64,000 nucleotides of DNA. It comes from Tetranychus cinnabarinus. Taxonomy: Eukaryota > Arthropoda > Arachnida > Trombidiformes > Tetranychidae. A program made the position numbers and the translations under genes. Below are positions 48,701 to 61,719 of the stretch, in pieces. The notes under the pieces were generated by a model. The model was given only the letters and a program-made list of their open reading frames with translations. It searched no databases and was not told the origin of the DNA. The stretch spans positions 5,022,001-5,086,000 of the forward strand of contig WHVY01000005.1 of the NCBI GenBank assembly GCA_022266195.1. Reading direction: 5' to 3'. The first letter of the stretch is position 1. Each line of letters opens with the position of its first letter.

Positions 48701-49042
48701 ATTGTTTCTTTATTTACCTTTTATTTCATGTTTCATTCGTTTTAATTGTGATTACAATAGCTGCTCATTGGCCTGTGGTTAAACATTACGCTCATCTTAT
48801 TGAATGCTCTCACTTGGAAGCTCAAGATAAAGATAATGAAGAGTTTGGAGCAGCCTCAGCATTACCCTCTCTAACCATGAAGCATTTAAAGTATGTAATT
48901 AAAAATTAACTGATGATTATCATCTATCATTATGATGATAAACTAAACATTGATTCACAAGATATTTAATCTGATTTTTCTTTCTTTCAACAGTTCTCAA
49001 CCTTCAAATGAAGAACCCATGGACCAAGATATTGATAAATGA
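36789..49042 (+). CDS. HDAC4: Class IIa histone deacetylase (HDAC4/5/7/9 family)
   Basis: Exons 36789-37111, 38403-38455, 39515-39724, 45025-47557, 47650-47798, 48761-48890 and 48994-49042 join in phase to about 1148 residues. Class IIa HDACs are signal-controlled nuclear co-repressors that bind MEF2 and shuttle via 14-3-3. Exon 1 has the MEF2-binding helix SPEVKQRLAEFVLNKK. RKTASEPNLKVRSSLK (exons 2-3), ARALSAPLP (near Ser319) and RPLSRASSSP (near Ser689) match the three 14-3-3 phosphosites. A basic segment KKKTIANRSSPLLKRK is the likely NLS. The catalytic domain starts near residue 720 with the structural zinc motif HQCDCG...HPEH, then RPPGHHAE, DWDVHHGNG and GFDAAAGHP. LEGGY carries Tyr where vertebrate class IIa enzymes have His. 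The tail EEPMDQDIDK resembles the C-terminal NES. The true N-terminus may lie in an upstream exon: an acceptor-like CTGTCAAG precedes this ATG. Confidence 0.93.
37112..38402 (+). other. HDAC intron 1, donor of duplicated segments
   Basis: Intron of 1.29 kb. Its 3' half (37620-38402) has copies at 29560-29705 (inverted), 32640-33002 and 33130-33530. A short hairpin is at 37586-37660. No nested gene seen. Confidence 0.6.
37586..37660. repeat. Short inverted repeat in HDAC intron 1
   Basis: CCTGACATTTTAGCTCA...CAA on the left and TTGTTGAGCTAAAATGTCAGG on the right are near-perfect reverse complements of about 20-24 bases with a loop of about 27. Half of it recurs at 29668-29690. Could be the ends of a small excised or eroded MITE. 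Confidence 0.6.
39016..39061. repeat. (GAT)n microsatellite in HDAC intron 2
   Basis: Imperfect GATGATGAT tract within the 38456-39514 intron. It opens a short acidic frame that I regard as chance. Confidence 0.8.
39725..45024 (+). other. Large HDAC intron 3
   Basis: About 5.3 kb, AT-rich, with CATCAT and TTATTA simple tracts and a pyrimidine-rich 3' end (44720-45020, many TCTCTCTTT runs) before the acceptor TTCTCAG. All open frames inside are short and of low complexity. Additional alternative HDAC exons could hide here, but I could not support any. Confidence 0.5.
46170..46231 (+). repeat. CAG/CAA tract encoding polyglutamine in HDAC
   Basis: About 20 consecutive Gln codons, CAG-rich first and CAA at the 3' end, in the linker before the catalytic domain. 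The linker also holds His- and Pro-rich runs (HPHGHSHPPPPPPP) and a Gly run (RGGGGGGVRG) near 45175. Likely length-polymorphic. Confidence 0.9.
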
Positions 49043-51125
49043 AACTGAAACTGAAAAGGAGAGTGAAAGATAGAGAAAGTCAAAAGCAAAAGGAAAAGTG
49101 TCTGTAAATCTCGAACTTTAAGTAATTTGGATTGAAGCAAGAAAATGGAAGATTTAAATTTGATGACAAAAAGACATTCGAACTTGTGATTTGGTGATTT
49201 AAGAGGAATAAAGCTATAACATTGATTTTAATGATGGTGATGGAGAAAAAGATAAAGCAGAAAATGTAAAGGTGATGATCAACATTATCATCTACGGTGT
49301 TGATGGCATTTTTTATGATAATCATAAGACTTTGGGAAAACCGTGCATCTATGAATTTTTAAAAAAACAAATTAACGTTAAATCTAGTCATACACAAATC
49401 GAGAAGTGATTAATTGTTGATGTTATCAGAATGATGGAACAACAAAAACTCTTCAATTCGAGTTTTAATGCCAAAAATGTGGATTTGCTTTATTATTATT
49501 ATTTGAATGTTTTCGTTTGAATAATAACTCATGTACAACCTGTTAAAACCTTTATCTTTACACCTTTACTCTCTGATCTTCCATCTATCTATTGTTATCT
49601 ATTTCCGTCTCGGTCAAAGTAAAGAAGCAAACAAGATTGAAATTGAGGAAAGCTGTTACAAACTATTTACCAATGTCGTCCTTTATATGATATAATGATG
49701 ATACATACAAAGCAAACCAAACAAGATGTTTAACAAACACACACTCATCTAATCAAATCAAATTTTACCAAAATTAATTGTCTTGTCACAAGCTTGTTTG
49801 CTTCTCACACAAAATATGTTTTACTCGCAAATCAACAAACCCTTTCCCATCCTGTTTTGTTTTTTTTGTAAACATAAAACCAAAAACTAACCAAATTAAT
49901 TGATTCTAAATCATCGCCCGAGAAAAGCTCGTTTAAAACCAGGCCAATCTAATTTAATATTGGCTATTCTCAATCAATTGGACCATATTTTTTACTTTAT
50001 AGTTTAAAGATATCAAAGATTCACTGTTAAACATGAACATCAACCAAAAAGCGTCGGAAAAAAAACGATGAATCTCAAAAGATTTTGATTCGATTAGCAG
50101 TGACATCCATTGACTAGACAAGTAAACATTTTGAACATTTCGAGTTTTGAGTTTGCGTAATTTACATTGGATTAAACAAGGTGAAGCAAAAAAGTAAGAA
50201 AGGATTCCTAAAGAGTCGAATCAAATCTCTTTCTTTTATCTCTCTCTTTCTCTCTCCTGGTTCAGATCGATAGACAATTTTGCTCGAAAAGAAAGGAAAA
50301 AATCATTGGAAGAAAGACTTATCCTTTTTATGATACCGTTTCAATAAAATTATTTAGTGAATAACCTTTTTTTCGGCTTATGCCAGCGTCTTCATCATCA
50401 CCTTGCTTCATTATGGCTAACACGATCAGTTAACTTTTTCTTTTGTGATACAAACATTCAAATTGTAATCAAAACAAGGATCTATTCAACCCCACAGTCA
50501 ACTCTACATACTTAACTGTTCACATTTGACCCTTTTTTCTGTCTCTTTCGTACCTTTCTTTCATTCTCTTTTCCCTCTTTCCCTTTTTCCTTTTTTTCCT
50601 CCTTTCTTCTTCTTCGTCTTCTGTGTGTCTCAACATCTACAATTAACCGTAAGGATCGATTTTGACTATTGTATAAATATAGTTTTAACATAATTTCCTA
50701 GCTGTTTACTAATTTAACCTAAAAATAATTTTAATCGGGTAAGATATTAAACAAATAGAAACCTTAATACATCTGATTTCAAGTAAATATAATTTAATCT
50801 AAATCTTTTTTTTCCTATCTTCTGCTTCTCTTTTCATATGTATGCATTTTAGGTTACTCTTTGGCTCCCTTTCTATTCATCAATCTCCTCTCTTCTGCTC
50901 TGTGTATACCTTGAATTGGTGTGTTAATCAATTCCTATTTATATCCATCGTGATTCTGATTTATTTACTCTTGTTACATACAAACCATTATTTGGATTAG
51001 TTTCATTTTAAGGTGATCCACTGAGTGGTGGCTAAACCAGTAAGCCACCCAAAACAAAAGCCGGCAAAATTGATCATCCAAGCGCTTATCCTCACCACCG
51101 GAGGACCCTTCCCAAATCCATCCAA
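49043..51125. other. HDAC 3' UTR and SCAI upstream region
   Basis: About 2.1 kb. AATAAA signals at 49207 and about 50343 could end the HDAC transcript. Further on is pyrimidine-rich DNA (about 50520-50625). The SCAI first exon and promoter must lie at the 3' end. No other gene. Confidence 0.4.
49207..49212 (+). terminator. AATAAA poly(A) signal candidate for HDAC
   Basis: First AATAAA after the HDAC stop codon, 165 bases downstream. Confidence 0.4.
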
Positions 51126-54100
51126 ATGCAAAAGAGTAACCTTATAGCTGGTAATATGTTGGATAATTGTTACGATTCGAGGGGTTCTCTGGATGATATA
51201 ACTGCCCAAACCCACCATCAACAGAGAAGAATGGTAGTAATGAGTGAAATTGAAGAACAGGAGAGAAAGATTGTAGCCGAATTTTGTCATCTTTTGGAAA
51301 AATCGAAGCAACTCTTCAATGGTTTGAGGTATGTTTCCAATTTTTTTATCTATCAACATTGAAACATACCATTTCCGTACATTAGACGATAAATTCATCT
51401 TCTTCTTCCTCCATAATCCAGAGGAAAGAGAAGTCTTATTGAATTTCATTGAAATGTAGAAATATCAGCTTTAACGTAATCATCTTGAATTGATTTCTTA
51501 AATCATTTGTTTTCCCTTTATTTGCATATTTAAACTTTAACCTCAATTTTTAATCTACATCTTTCCTTTTTAATATTTTTAAACAACAATTATGTTGACC
51601 AATTAAATACAAATCAATCGAATCATCTACTGAAATAATTTGTATAAATAACAAAGCAACTCTTAGTTGTATTAATTTTTTCAGCTTACAGGCTAATATG
51701 AAATAAATTATATCATCCACTTTTAATTGAAAGGGTTCGAGATCACTTCTCCACCTAATGAGAATACAATAAATCTCTGAGAATCTTTGAGTTTCATTAT
51801 CTGAATTCCCATTCATATCATTATTTAAATATCAAAACATTTCAACTTCAATGCTCGCAGTTGTCAAATTAGATGCAAAAAATGTTCATTCAAAGATTTA
51901 TTCAGTTCAGGATGCGAAATTGATTTATATAAATGCAATTCTATTCGTTTTTTAATTTTAATTAATTTAAATTATGGTTCTAATTACAGGGATCTCCCTC
52001 AGTATGGGCATAAACAATGGCAGCCTTATTTTGGAAGAACTTTTGATGTTTACACAAAATTATGGAAATTTCAACAACAACATCGGTAAAAAAATCAATC
52101 ACACTCAACTCGATAACTGAATGAATTGATTAATTGTTTATTTCCAACGACAGGCAAGTGTTAGATGCCAAGTATGGTCTTAAGAGGTGGCAAATCGGTG
52201 AAGTAGCCTCAAAAATAGGACAATTATATTATCATTATTAGTAAGTCAATTTTCCATCACAATTACTTTTCTAAACCATCCAGGAATCCTTAACTTGGAC
52301 GATCTGAAAGCTGATTATTTTTATGTGCATCTAATTGAAATATTTTATCATCATCGAACAGTTTAAGGACGAGTGAGACCAATTACCTTAATGAAGCCTT
52401 CTCATTTTATTCGGCCATTCGATCTCGTGGTTATTATACTAAAGCTGTTAAAGAAGAAAGATCTGACCTGATGGTTAAAAAGTTGAGGTACTATGCAAGA
52501 TTCATTGTAGTTTGTCTTTTGCTCAAAAAGATGAAATTAGTAAAGGAACTCGTTCGGGTAAGTTTGATTACTTTGCTCGTGATTTTTGACATTACTCATT
52601 GAATTGCTGTTTATTTTTCTGTTAAAGGAATTGGCTAAACATATTGACGATTATACAGCAACATATGAACCAGATGATCCCTTAGAATGGTCAGTTGTTC
52701 TCAGTGAGATTAAATCATTTTTAGATGTAAGTAGAGGAAATAATTATCATCTGATAATTCATTTCACGATCTTCACCGGCAAATTAACAAACATTACAAC
52801 TCTTCTTTTTGAAGTTTGCTTTTTGTCGAAATATTACTTCCCACTCGTGTTGATATATTATGACAGAAGAGCAAGTTTAAATCAATTGACCAAAAATTGA
52901 GGATTATTTCAGTAAAATGTACATTATGCTATTCGAATCAGGTCAAGAACATTAATCTCATCAGTGAAGTCACAATCCTTTTTCACTGTTTGTGAAATAC
53001 TTTCATGTTTGTTGGTGTCGTGATTGTTTATTTTTATGTTGATTAAATAATAATTTTTCTTTCTTTCTTTTTCAATTTTAGTCCGATAATTTAGTAAGTG
53101 TATTGGATGTTGATAATGTGCCAATAGTATTATCATCTCGATTGGGTCCTCATAACACACCTCCAAAGGAAATCATTTCTCAGTCATCCTTTCCACAGTT
53201 AACCCTGCAAGAAATTTTAATTGTAGGAAATGTTTGTGATCAAGTAAGTTAACCATAATAAATCATGAATTAATGAACAAATTATTTATGGCTTTATATT
53301 TACTAACTTTTGATTACAATCTTTTTGTCTCTTATAACAGATCAAGTTTAGTGAGCTAACTCTTGACATGTTCAGGATGCTGCAAGTTCTTGAGAGGGAA
53401 CCTCAGGAAGACATCAACCCACTGTACGATACATCACCAGCACCAGGAAGAATGGCCACATTTCCTGAGAATGGTGATGCTCGTGGACATAAACGTGAAA
53501 ATCTTCATAAGTATCTATTATATAGACCAACTTTTAGTCAATTATTCGTATTTTTGGCCTCTGGTTTTAAAGAGTTACCTCGTAACGGTGTTTTACTCCT
53601 GTATTTATCAGCAGACGGTGCATATCCAACTTCTAAGCATTCTGACGATCGTAAGTCTCTTTTATTCATTATTCATTTTAATTCTCATTAAGTTATTATC
53701 GTTTTACTAATTTCACTACTGTATTCATTCATTTTCAGTTGGTTATGATGTTGGTGGTTTAGTGACCAATTCCAAAAGAGATTCTGAATTTTCCTGTAAA
53801 TCTCGTGATCTTCATTACAAGAATATCCATTGTTTATACCCCGGTGACTTATTTCCATTTCTTCGTAAACCTTTCTTCCTCATTGTGGACAGTGATAATA
53901 GCGCTGCTTTCTTCCGCCTTCCTCGCTTTTTTGGTCAACCTTTATTGGTTCTCATGTCACCTCAAGAAGCTCCTGCACCTTTTCATGAGCAACACCATAA
54001 AGGATCTTTATTTACACTATTCTTGCACAGCCCGTTGACCGCCATTTGTTTTATATCCAACATCATTGAGATACCTTTTCAGCTATGGGAGAAAGCACAT

Positions 54101-54480
54101 ACGCACATTGATCGTTTCTATGTTGAGGCTGGTCGAATTTTAACTCGATCTCGAAATGTTGATCCGGTTTATATACAATTTTACGGTGATGATTTCCTCC
54201 GTCTACTCATTCTCAGATTTATTTTTTGTTACTCTGTTATGAAAATGCACCGTTTATTTAGGGTGAGTTTAAAATGTTTTAAAACATCTTTTAACTTTTC
54301 AATATTAATATTTCTCTATTTTCACTTTTACAGCAAGGACGAAATTATTTTCCCAAATGCCACCCTCCATTGCCCGAGAATGAGCTCTATGACCATCCAA
54401 ATCTCCGTAGAACCATTTTAGATATGTCAAATACGTTAGACATCAGATCAATGTTTGCAGACCTTGATGAGACTGAATGA
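51126..54480 (+). CDS. SCAI: SCAI, suppressor of cancer cell invasion homologue
   Basis: Nine coding exons: 51126-51328, 51990-52085, 52154-52240, 52362-52557, 52628-52726, 53082-53243, 53341-53650, 53739-54262 and 54334-54480. All are in phase, giving 607 residues (human 606). SCAI binds MRTF/SRF complexes as a nuclear co-repressor and, with 53BP1 and RIF1, acts in DNA double-strand break repair. Near-invariant blocks include EFCHLLEKSKQLFNGLRDLP, KQWQPYFGRTFDVYTKLWKF, GLKRWQIGEVASKIGQLYYH, TNYLNEAFSFYSAIRSR, LRYYARFIVVCLLLKKM, IKFSELTLDMFRMLQVLERE, KYLLYRPTFSQLFVFLA, GSLFTLFLHSPL and FYGDDFLRLLILRFIFC. Met at 51126 begins a short divergent leader; an additional upstream coding exon is possible because human SCAI also has a variable N-terminus. 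Very sure of identity. Confidence 0.96.
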
Positions 54481-57189
54481 CAAACAATTAAGTTTGCCCT
54501 AGCTTGAGGCAAAGTTGAAATTTAAAAAAAATGGTTCTCGTCTTATTACCTTTTCTATTGTTTTTTATGTGATTGGTTACCAAATTCACTTTGTTGCCTA
54601 TTTTGTTGAATTTATTATCCAGACACATATAATTATCCTTTCTTTTTTGCCTTTCAATATCTATCAAGATGATCCAACTCCTATTTTACTTAATATTGTT
54701 TTCTATTTCTGAGTTTTATCGTGCAAAATGTTGAAAATTATGATGAACCGATGACGATGGGTAAATTCATCATGAAAATGCGAACCAATTTTCTTCACTA
54801 AAGACCATTTCTGCATTAGTCAAAGTCAAAAAACACAAAGAAACAAAAACAACAAAAAAAAGTCACCAAATTATACACTCACAAACAAAACAACAAAACA
54901 CCAATCTTTATTATACATACAAATTATAAATATATATTATAAGATTATTAATATTATTATTGTAAATAATTATTATTATAATTATTATTGTTATTATGAT
55001 AATTATTGCTATTAATTGTTATTAGCCTTTGGTTTTATGATAATCTAAACAAAATCAAATCTCTCTGTATCTACTTTTTTGGCATTGCCTTTTTTCATTC
55101 ATTCATCTCCCTGTTTCACCTCTTTGATTGTAATTCTGTAATCTTAATTGTCTTAATACAGCAAAAAGACGGACTTTTTTTTCTCACTGCAAAAGCCGAC
55201 ATGGAAAATGGTTGATAATGTTCAATGTAATTCAACGCAATCCTCATCATCTCTTGATAACAATTTGTTAAATGAACGTCACTTCAAGCAACATCAAATC
55301 ATACAACTCACACTCAGCAAACACACATAATAAAGCAAACAACCGCATCATCCTACACCTCAAGAAATCACTTGACCTTTACATTTTACTGATTTATTTT
55401 TTTTATTTCAGGTGAATTCTTGAACACCTTCATCTTGCGATTCTCCATTTTTCTTGTATACATTTTATTTCTTGTTTAATGTCAATTATTTCAATTGTCA
55501 GGCTCATTCTCTTCTTCTCCTCACCGCCATTTGCATTATTTGTTACAATCATCATTCATCGTCTCATCTTTTCACCATCATAAGCCTCCTCTAACATCAT
55601 CATTGCTCTCATCTTCATCCTTTAAACACACAGTTTTCTTTCTCCTCTTCCCTCATCATCATCATCTTTACTCATTTTATCCCAATCCCTACTTTTATCC
55701 TCTTCATTTTTGCACATTTTTGGTAGCTTTAATGTCAATTATTATTATGCCAAACAAAACATTTGTGCTAGTAAATAATTTTTTGATAAATTAACACTCG
55801 AAAAGATGAGACTAATCACCAAAATGATGTAGACGATGAGAAGAAGAATCAGAATTTACAAAAAGGAATCAACTCAGTAAACTTTAACTTATTTTGTAAA
55901 ACAATGTTACTCTCAATTGTATTTAATCTTGTTTTTTCATTTCTCTTTGCCATTTTTTGTTTGGTTACAATTAAGTTAGAGTTTACTGTAAATCAACAGA
56001 CAATGCTAGTCATTGGGTTTATAACAATATTACAATTTTACTTCTAATTATAAATAATATATAAATATAAATGCATTCAAAATCAGCTTCAAGCTCTCAT
56101 GTTTCTCGTTTTTTTTGCAATCTATTTACAGCCAAATGAGCCATTTTAAATTTATTTTCATTCAATCTGTTCAACATCATCGCCAACCCTCAAAACTATC
56201 CCTTATTCACATTATTTCATTGTTTATTTTCTCGTACTTTTTGCATCTTTTTTGTCTGTTTTCAGAATCTTTCATTTACCTTGTTTCTTCTCTCAAATGT
56301 CTAATTCTCATCTTTCTTGTTTTTTTTTTGTTTTATAAGAAAAAAGATGCGATTTTATTTAATCTGATTCCAGTCAATTTCTGAGAACACACAAAATGAA
56401 AATTGTGTCTCTTTGTCAATGTAAAAAGTTAAAATCAAGACTAAATTGTAACAAATCGTTTTAAAAGCTACATCAAAACAATTTCTTCATCCGCTTTCGT
56501 CCATAAAGAAAAATGAAAACTAAATGACTTTTCAATCAATTATTTCACGCGATTTATGCTAAATTCAATTCTTATTCATTGTTCATCAGCAATATTGGCG
56601 GTGAACTCTTAGAGAATCCTAGTCGATATTTAAAACTAAGTGTGGCTGAGCTTCCGAAGGGGAAATTGATAGAAAAATTTTATATTTATTTTCAGTGAAT
56701 TCACAATGCAAGGATCATTCGATTCGGCTATTTATAGTTTAAACGAAGAAAAGTGAAGAGTATTCTAACTTTTATTTACGTATTATTCAGTAAGACTAGT
56801 AAGTTAGACCATTGCATTCACTGCAGAGCGAATAAAACACATTTTATCAGGAAAATTGAAAAATCGCGATCACTAATAAAATAACAAATGTCAAGACAAC
56901 GACGTGCTCGAATGGAGAGTACTAAAGACAATTAATTCAAGTTCAATCTAAACTATTTATAAAGTTGAGGGTTTTATGGTAGAGCAATTAGAAATATTAT
57001 CGAGGATCTTTATGCAGAACTGAATTTAGTTGAAATGTTAAAGATATTTTGTTGCATAATTAAGCCATTTCAACTATAAAACATAACATTTAAATTGCAA
57101 GATAGAACTCGAAGTGAGTTGTTACTAGTAAGACACGATTTCTCACAATTATCGCATTTATGATCAAATTGACACAAAACGGATAAAAA
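54481..57189. other. Intergenic between SCAI and the repeat cluster
   Basis: AT-rich, 2.7 kb. Holds the SCAI 3' UTR, a TTATTATTA tract and several His/Leu/Phe-rich chance frames. No gene, RNA or element recognised. Confidence 0.4.
54926..55020. repeat. AT-rich (TTA)n tract
   Basis: Imperfect ATTATTATT repeats with short palindromic character, 450-540 bases past the SCAI stop. Confidence 0.7.
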
Positions 57190-60100
57190 TCAATTTCTTT
57201 CAAATTTAGACTCTTTTACATTTAAACTCTGATAGTTTACGAAGACATGAAAACTGAGTCCATTTGTGCGATTTAAAAGTTTCTCTGATGGAAAATTTTC
57301 CCGAAAATTGAGATCTTCAGATGCATTTATTTTGAGAGATAACGTGTCTATAAAGAGATCAACATCGATTTTCAGTTGGATCGACACCATTCTGCAATTG
57401 GGAGAGTCTGAGAGCTGAAACTTATGATTTGTCCATAAAAACTGTTGACTCACATCATGGATCGAATACTTTTTTTGATTTATCAATATTTCTCTTGATT
57501 TTGACCATTGCAATTATGATTATGATTATGATTGTTTCAAGAATGTGGCCATCTAAAGTCATCATTCTTTCACTAATTTAATTCTTTATTAATAAAAATA
57601 CTTTTTAAGCAATAATTCAATTCAATTTAATTGTTAAGAGTTATGAATGAAAAGAGTCGAAAGTTAAGAGACATTAGCTTCTAGTTGTTACTAAAAAGAT
57701 GAAACCAGCACAATTGTTACATTTATGCACAAATTGACACAAACACTGAAAGAGAAATGGGCTGAAACGGGTAAAAGTTGATTTCTCGCAAATTTAAACT
57801 GTTTCAGTTTGTAGAGGAATAAAAACTGAGTCCATTGTGTGCAATAGAAATTTCTCTGATGAATAGTCGAGAAAATCCAGGTCAAAGTTGAAACTTAAAT
57901 CGCCTTTTACGCAGTTGTTTGACCAAATTTTTTCAGGAAACTCATTATGCTTATGTGAATTTTGAGGGCAACTGGAAAATGAACATATTTTGAGAGATTA
58001 CATTTTGTCTTTCCTTTGGAACAGATCAGTTCGATTTTTATTTAAATCTGTCTCATTCTGTGACCATAAGAGTTAGAGTGCTCAAACTTATTATTAGTTT
58101 ATAAAAATGACTATTATACATCATGATGTAAATACTTTTGCCAATTTAGCAACCTATCTCTTGATTTTGGCCATCGATTCGGAAATTTAGAGCGACGATA
58201 TTTCGAGAATGGTCGTATCTAAAGTCATCATTTCTTGACCAAACATTAGATTGCATTATGGGCTATAGCATAGTAAGGATAAATACCGAATATAATCTTG
58301 CTTTCGCTTAAAGAGCGATTATAGATGCGTTCATTGCAAGTTTTGTTTTCATAATGCATGTTATGCAGTTAAAAAGACACAGTTGTAGCATCTACACACA
58401 AATTGACACAAACACTGAAAGAGAAATGAGCTGAAACGGGTAAAATGAATTCCTTGCAAATTTAGACTCTGTAAGTTTGTTGAAAAATAAGAACTGAGTC
58501 GATTGGTACTATTAAAAATTTCATCCGAAGGACAAGTTTCGAGAAAATCGAGTTTAAAGTTGAAACTTCGATCGCCTTTTGTGCAGTTGTGTGACCAGAT
58601 CTTTTCAAGAAACTCATTTGCAAGATGTAACTTTTAATGGTTAACCAGAAAGTGAACTCATTTTGAGAAATAACATTTTCTATTTTCGTTAAAACAGATC
58701 AGTTCGATTTTTAGTTAAACCTGTCGCATTCAATGACCATAAGAAATAGAGAGCTCAAACTTCTTATCAGCACATTGACGCATTTGGTCAATGATTTTTG
58801 GATGATAAATGTGTAAGCAACAAATTATTTAACAAACAAAACTCATCTCAACCCATTTCTTGGTAAATAAACCAATTTTCTGGTTAAACTTACAATTGAA
58901 ATGCAAAGAGTAATGCCAAAGACGCGAACAATTGAGTAAAGAGTTGAGACTTAGTGAGTTTGTAGAGACATGAAAAGTGAGTCTATTGGCACCATCAAAT
59001 TATTAATCCGATGATTAGTTTTCTAGAAATTCGAGGTCAAAGTTGAAACTTCGATCGCCATTTGTGCAGCTGTGAGATCAGATTTTTTCAAGAAACTCAT
59101 TTTGAAGATTTAAATTTTGATGGTTAACCAGAAAGTGAACTCATTTCGAGAAGTAACATTTTCTATTTTCGGTTAAACAGATCAGTTCGATTTTTAGTTA
59201 AACCTGTCGCATTTAATGACCACAAGAAATAGAAAGCTCAAACTTATTATTAGTTTATAAAAATGACTATTATACATCATGATGTAAACAGTTTTTCCGA
59301 TTTATCAACAGTTCTGTTGATTTTGGACATTGAAATAAAAAGTTACATCCTCGATATTTCGAGAATCGCATCACTTAAAAGCATCATCTTTTAACCAAAC
59401 ATTAGATTGCATTATGGGCTATTGCATAGTAAGGATAAATACCGAATATAATCTTGCTTTTGCTTAAGAGTGGCGAATAAATGCGTTCATTATAAGTTTT
59501 GTTTTCATATTGCATGTTATGCAGTTAAAAAGACACAGTTGTAGCATTTATACACAAATTGACACAAATACTGAAAAAGAAACAGTTAAAAACGAACAAA
59601 ACGGGTAAAAATAAATTCCTTGCAAATTTAGACTTTGTTAGTTTGTTGAGGAATAAGAACTGAGTCCTTATAGGTGATTTACAAAACTCTGCGATCGACA
59701 GTTGTCCAGAAAATCGAGTTCAAAGTTTAAACTTCGATCGTTTTTTGTACAGTTGTGTGACTAGATTTTCTCATGAAATTCATTTAGCTTATTTAACTTT
59801 CTATGATCAACCAGAAAGAAAACTAATTTTGAGTAATAACATTTTCTGTTTTCAGATAAACAGATCAGTTCGAATTTTAGCTAAACCTGTCGCATTTCCT
59901 GATCACAAGTCATAGAGAGCTCAAACTTATTATTGGTACATCGAAATGGTTTGCACACATTATGGATTAAATATTTTTTCCGATTTATCAACAGTTCTGT
60001 TGATTTTGGCCATTGTCCTGAAAAGTTTGAGCCTCGATATTTCGAGAATGGCATCACTTGCAATCATCATTCTTCGAATAAACATTAGATCTTACTACGA

Positions 60101-61640
60101 ACTGTAACATAGCATGAATAAATACTTGCTAGAATTTGAACTATTTCAATAATGATGAGTTTCTTCTAGCACATAAGATTTGTGTTTGCATAACCAATAA
60201 ACTTCATAAAGCAAGTTTCAAATATGATAACATAAATTATACAATGCTATAACTTTTTTCGTAATATCTTGAATAATTTAATATCTCTGCAAATTATAGC
60301 CCATAAGGCAATCTAATGTTTGGTTAAAGGATGATGTTTTTAAGTTATGCCATTCTCGAAATATCGAGGCTCAAACTTTTTAGGCCAATGGCAAAAATCA
60401 ACACAACTATTGATAAATCGGAAAAACTATTTGACCCAAAATGTGTGCAAACCATTTTAATGTATTAATAACAAGTTTGAGCTCTATAAATATTACGGTC
60501 ATTGAATGCGACAGGTTTAACTAAAAATCGAACTGATCTGTTTTAACGAAAACAGAAAATGTTATTCCTCAAAATGAGTTCACTTTCTGGTTAACCATTA
60601 AAAGTTACATCTTGCAGATGAGTTTCTTGAAAAGATCTGGTCACACAATTGCACAAAAGGCGATCGAAGTTTCAACTTTAAACTCGATTTTCTCGAAACT
60701 TGTCCTTCGGATGAAATTTTTAATAGTACCAATCGACTCAGTTCTTATTTTTCAACAAACTTACAGAGTCTGAATTTGCAAGGAATTCATTTTACCCGTT
60801 TCAGCTCATTTCTCTCTCAGTGTTTGTGTCAATTTGTGTGTAGATGCTACAACTGTGTCTTTTTAACTGCATAACATGCATTATGAAAACAAAACTTGCA
60901 ATGAACGCATCTATAAGCGCTCTTTAAGCGAAAGCAAGATTATATTCGGTATTTATCCTTACTATGCTATAGCCCATAATGCAATCTAATGTTTGGTCAA
61001 GAAATGATGACTTTAGATACGACCATTCTCGAAATATCGTAACTGTAACAATTGTGTTAGTTTTGTCTTTTTAGTAACAACCAGAAACTAATGTCTCTTA
61101 ACTTTCGACTCTTTTCATTCATAACTCTTAACTCTTAACAATTAAATTGAATTGAATTATTGCTTAAAAAGTATTTTTATTAATATTAAAGAATTAAATT
61201 AGTGAAAGAATGATGACTTTAGATGGCCACATTCTCGAAACAATCATAATCATAATTGGAATGGTCAAAATCAAGAGAACTATTGATAAATCAAAAAAAG
61301 TATTCGATCCATGATGCCGACAATTTTTATGGACAAATCATAAGTTTCAGCTCTCAGACTCTCCCAATTGCAGAATGGCGCTCCAACTGAAATGCTAACT
61401 TGGTCTGTTTTACAGAAACAGAAAATGATATTTCTCAAAATAAGACCATTTTCTGGTTGATCAGCAAAAGTTACATCAGTAGTAACTCAACAGTAGTTAC
61501 ATCAGAGTTTGATGAAAAAATCTGCTTCAACAGCTTAACAAAAGGCGATCGAAGTTTCAACTTTGACTACGATTTTCTAAATAACTTTTCATCAGAGAAA
61601 TTTTTATATTGCACAAATGGACTCTGTTTTTATGTCCCAT
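57190..61640. repeat. Cluster of degenerate repeat units with shared coding remnant, direct then inverted
   Basis: Seven units can be aligned by three shared landmarks: a GAGTCCATT...TTTCTCTGATG block, an AAGTTGAAACTTCGATCGCC block, and a CGATATTTCGAGAATGG...AACATTAGATTGCATTATGGGCTAT block. Approximate units: A 57190-57590, B 57660-58370, C 58371-58800, D 58930-59510 and E 59520-60110 (one orientation), then F 60290-61045 and G 61046-61640 inverted. Read on the minus strand (plus for F and G), six units keep variants of EKIWSHNCTKGDRSFNFxLD followed by a SEKFL..TNGL-type stretch. Most have stops or shifts upstream of it. The best remaining frames are 57513-57190 (-, 107 codons) and 61400-61717 (+, 105 codons). 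I do not recognise the family. It could be a decayed lineage-specific gene family or a non-autonomous element with captured coding sequence. Confidence 0.75.
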
Positions 61641-61719
61641 TTATCGTATTTATCACATTTCGAAGGTCCAGATACTCAATGATTATTTGTCAAACAGAAG
61701 TTAAATACAATTGTTGAAT

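Noticed and set aside
51003..51449. 148-codon frame (-) antisense to SCAI exon 1
   Set aside because: Overlaps a clear SCAI exon; the apparent frame is a shadow plus flanking DNA.
55495..56384. His/Ser- and Phe-rich frames (+) downstream of SCAI
   Set aside because: Low-complexity translations of CATCATC and TTTTC tracts.
57190..61717. Reading the repeat units as MATH/TRAF-like or F-box genes
   Set aside because: Some spacing of hydrophobic residues looked suggestive, but none of the diagnostic motifs are present and most units have stops.
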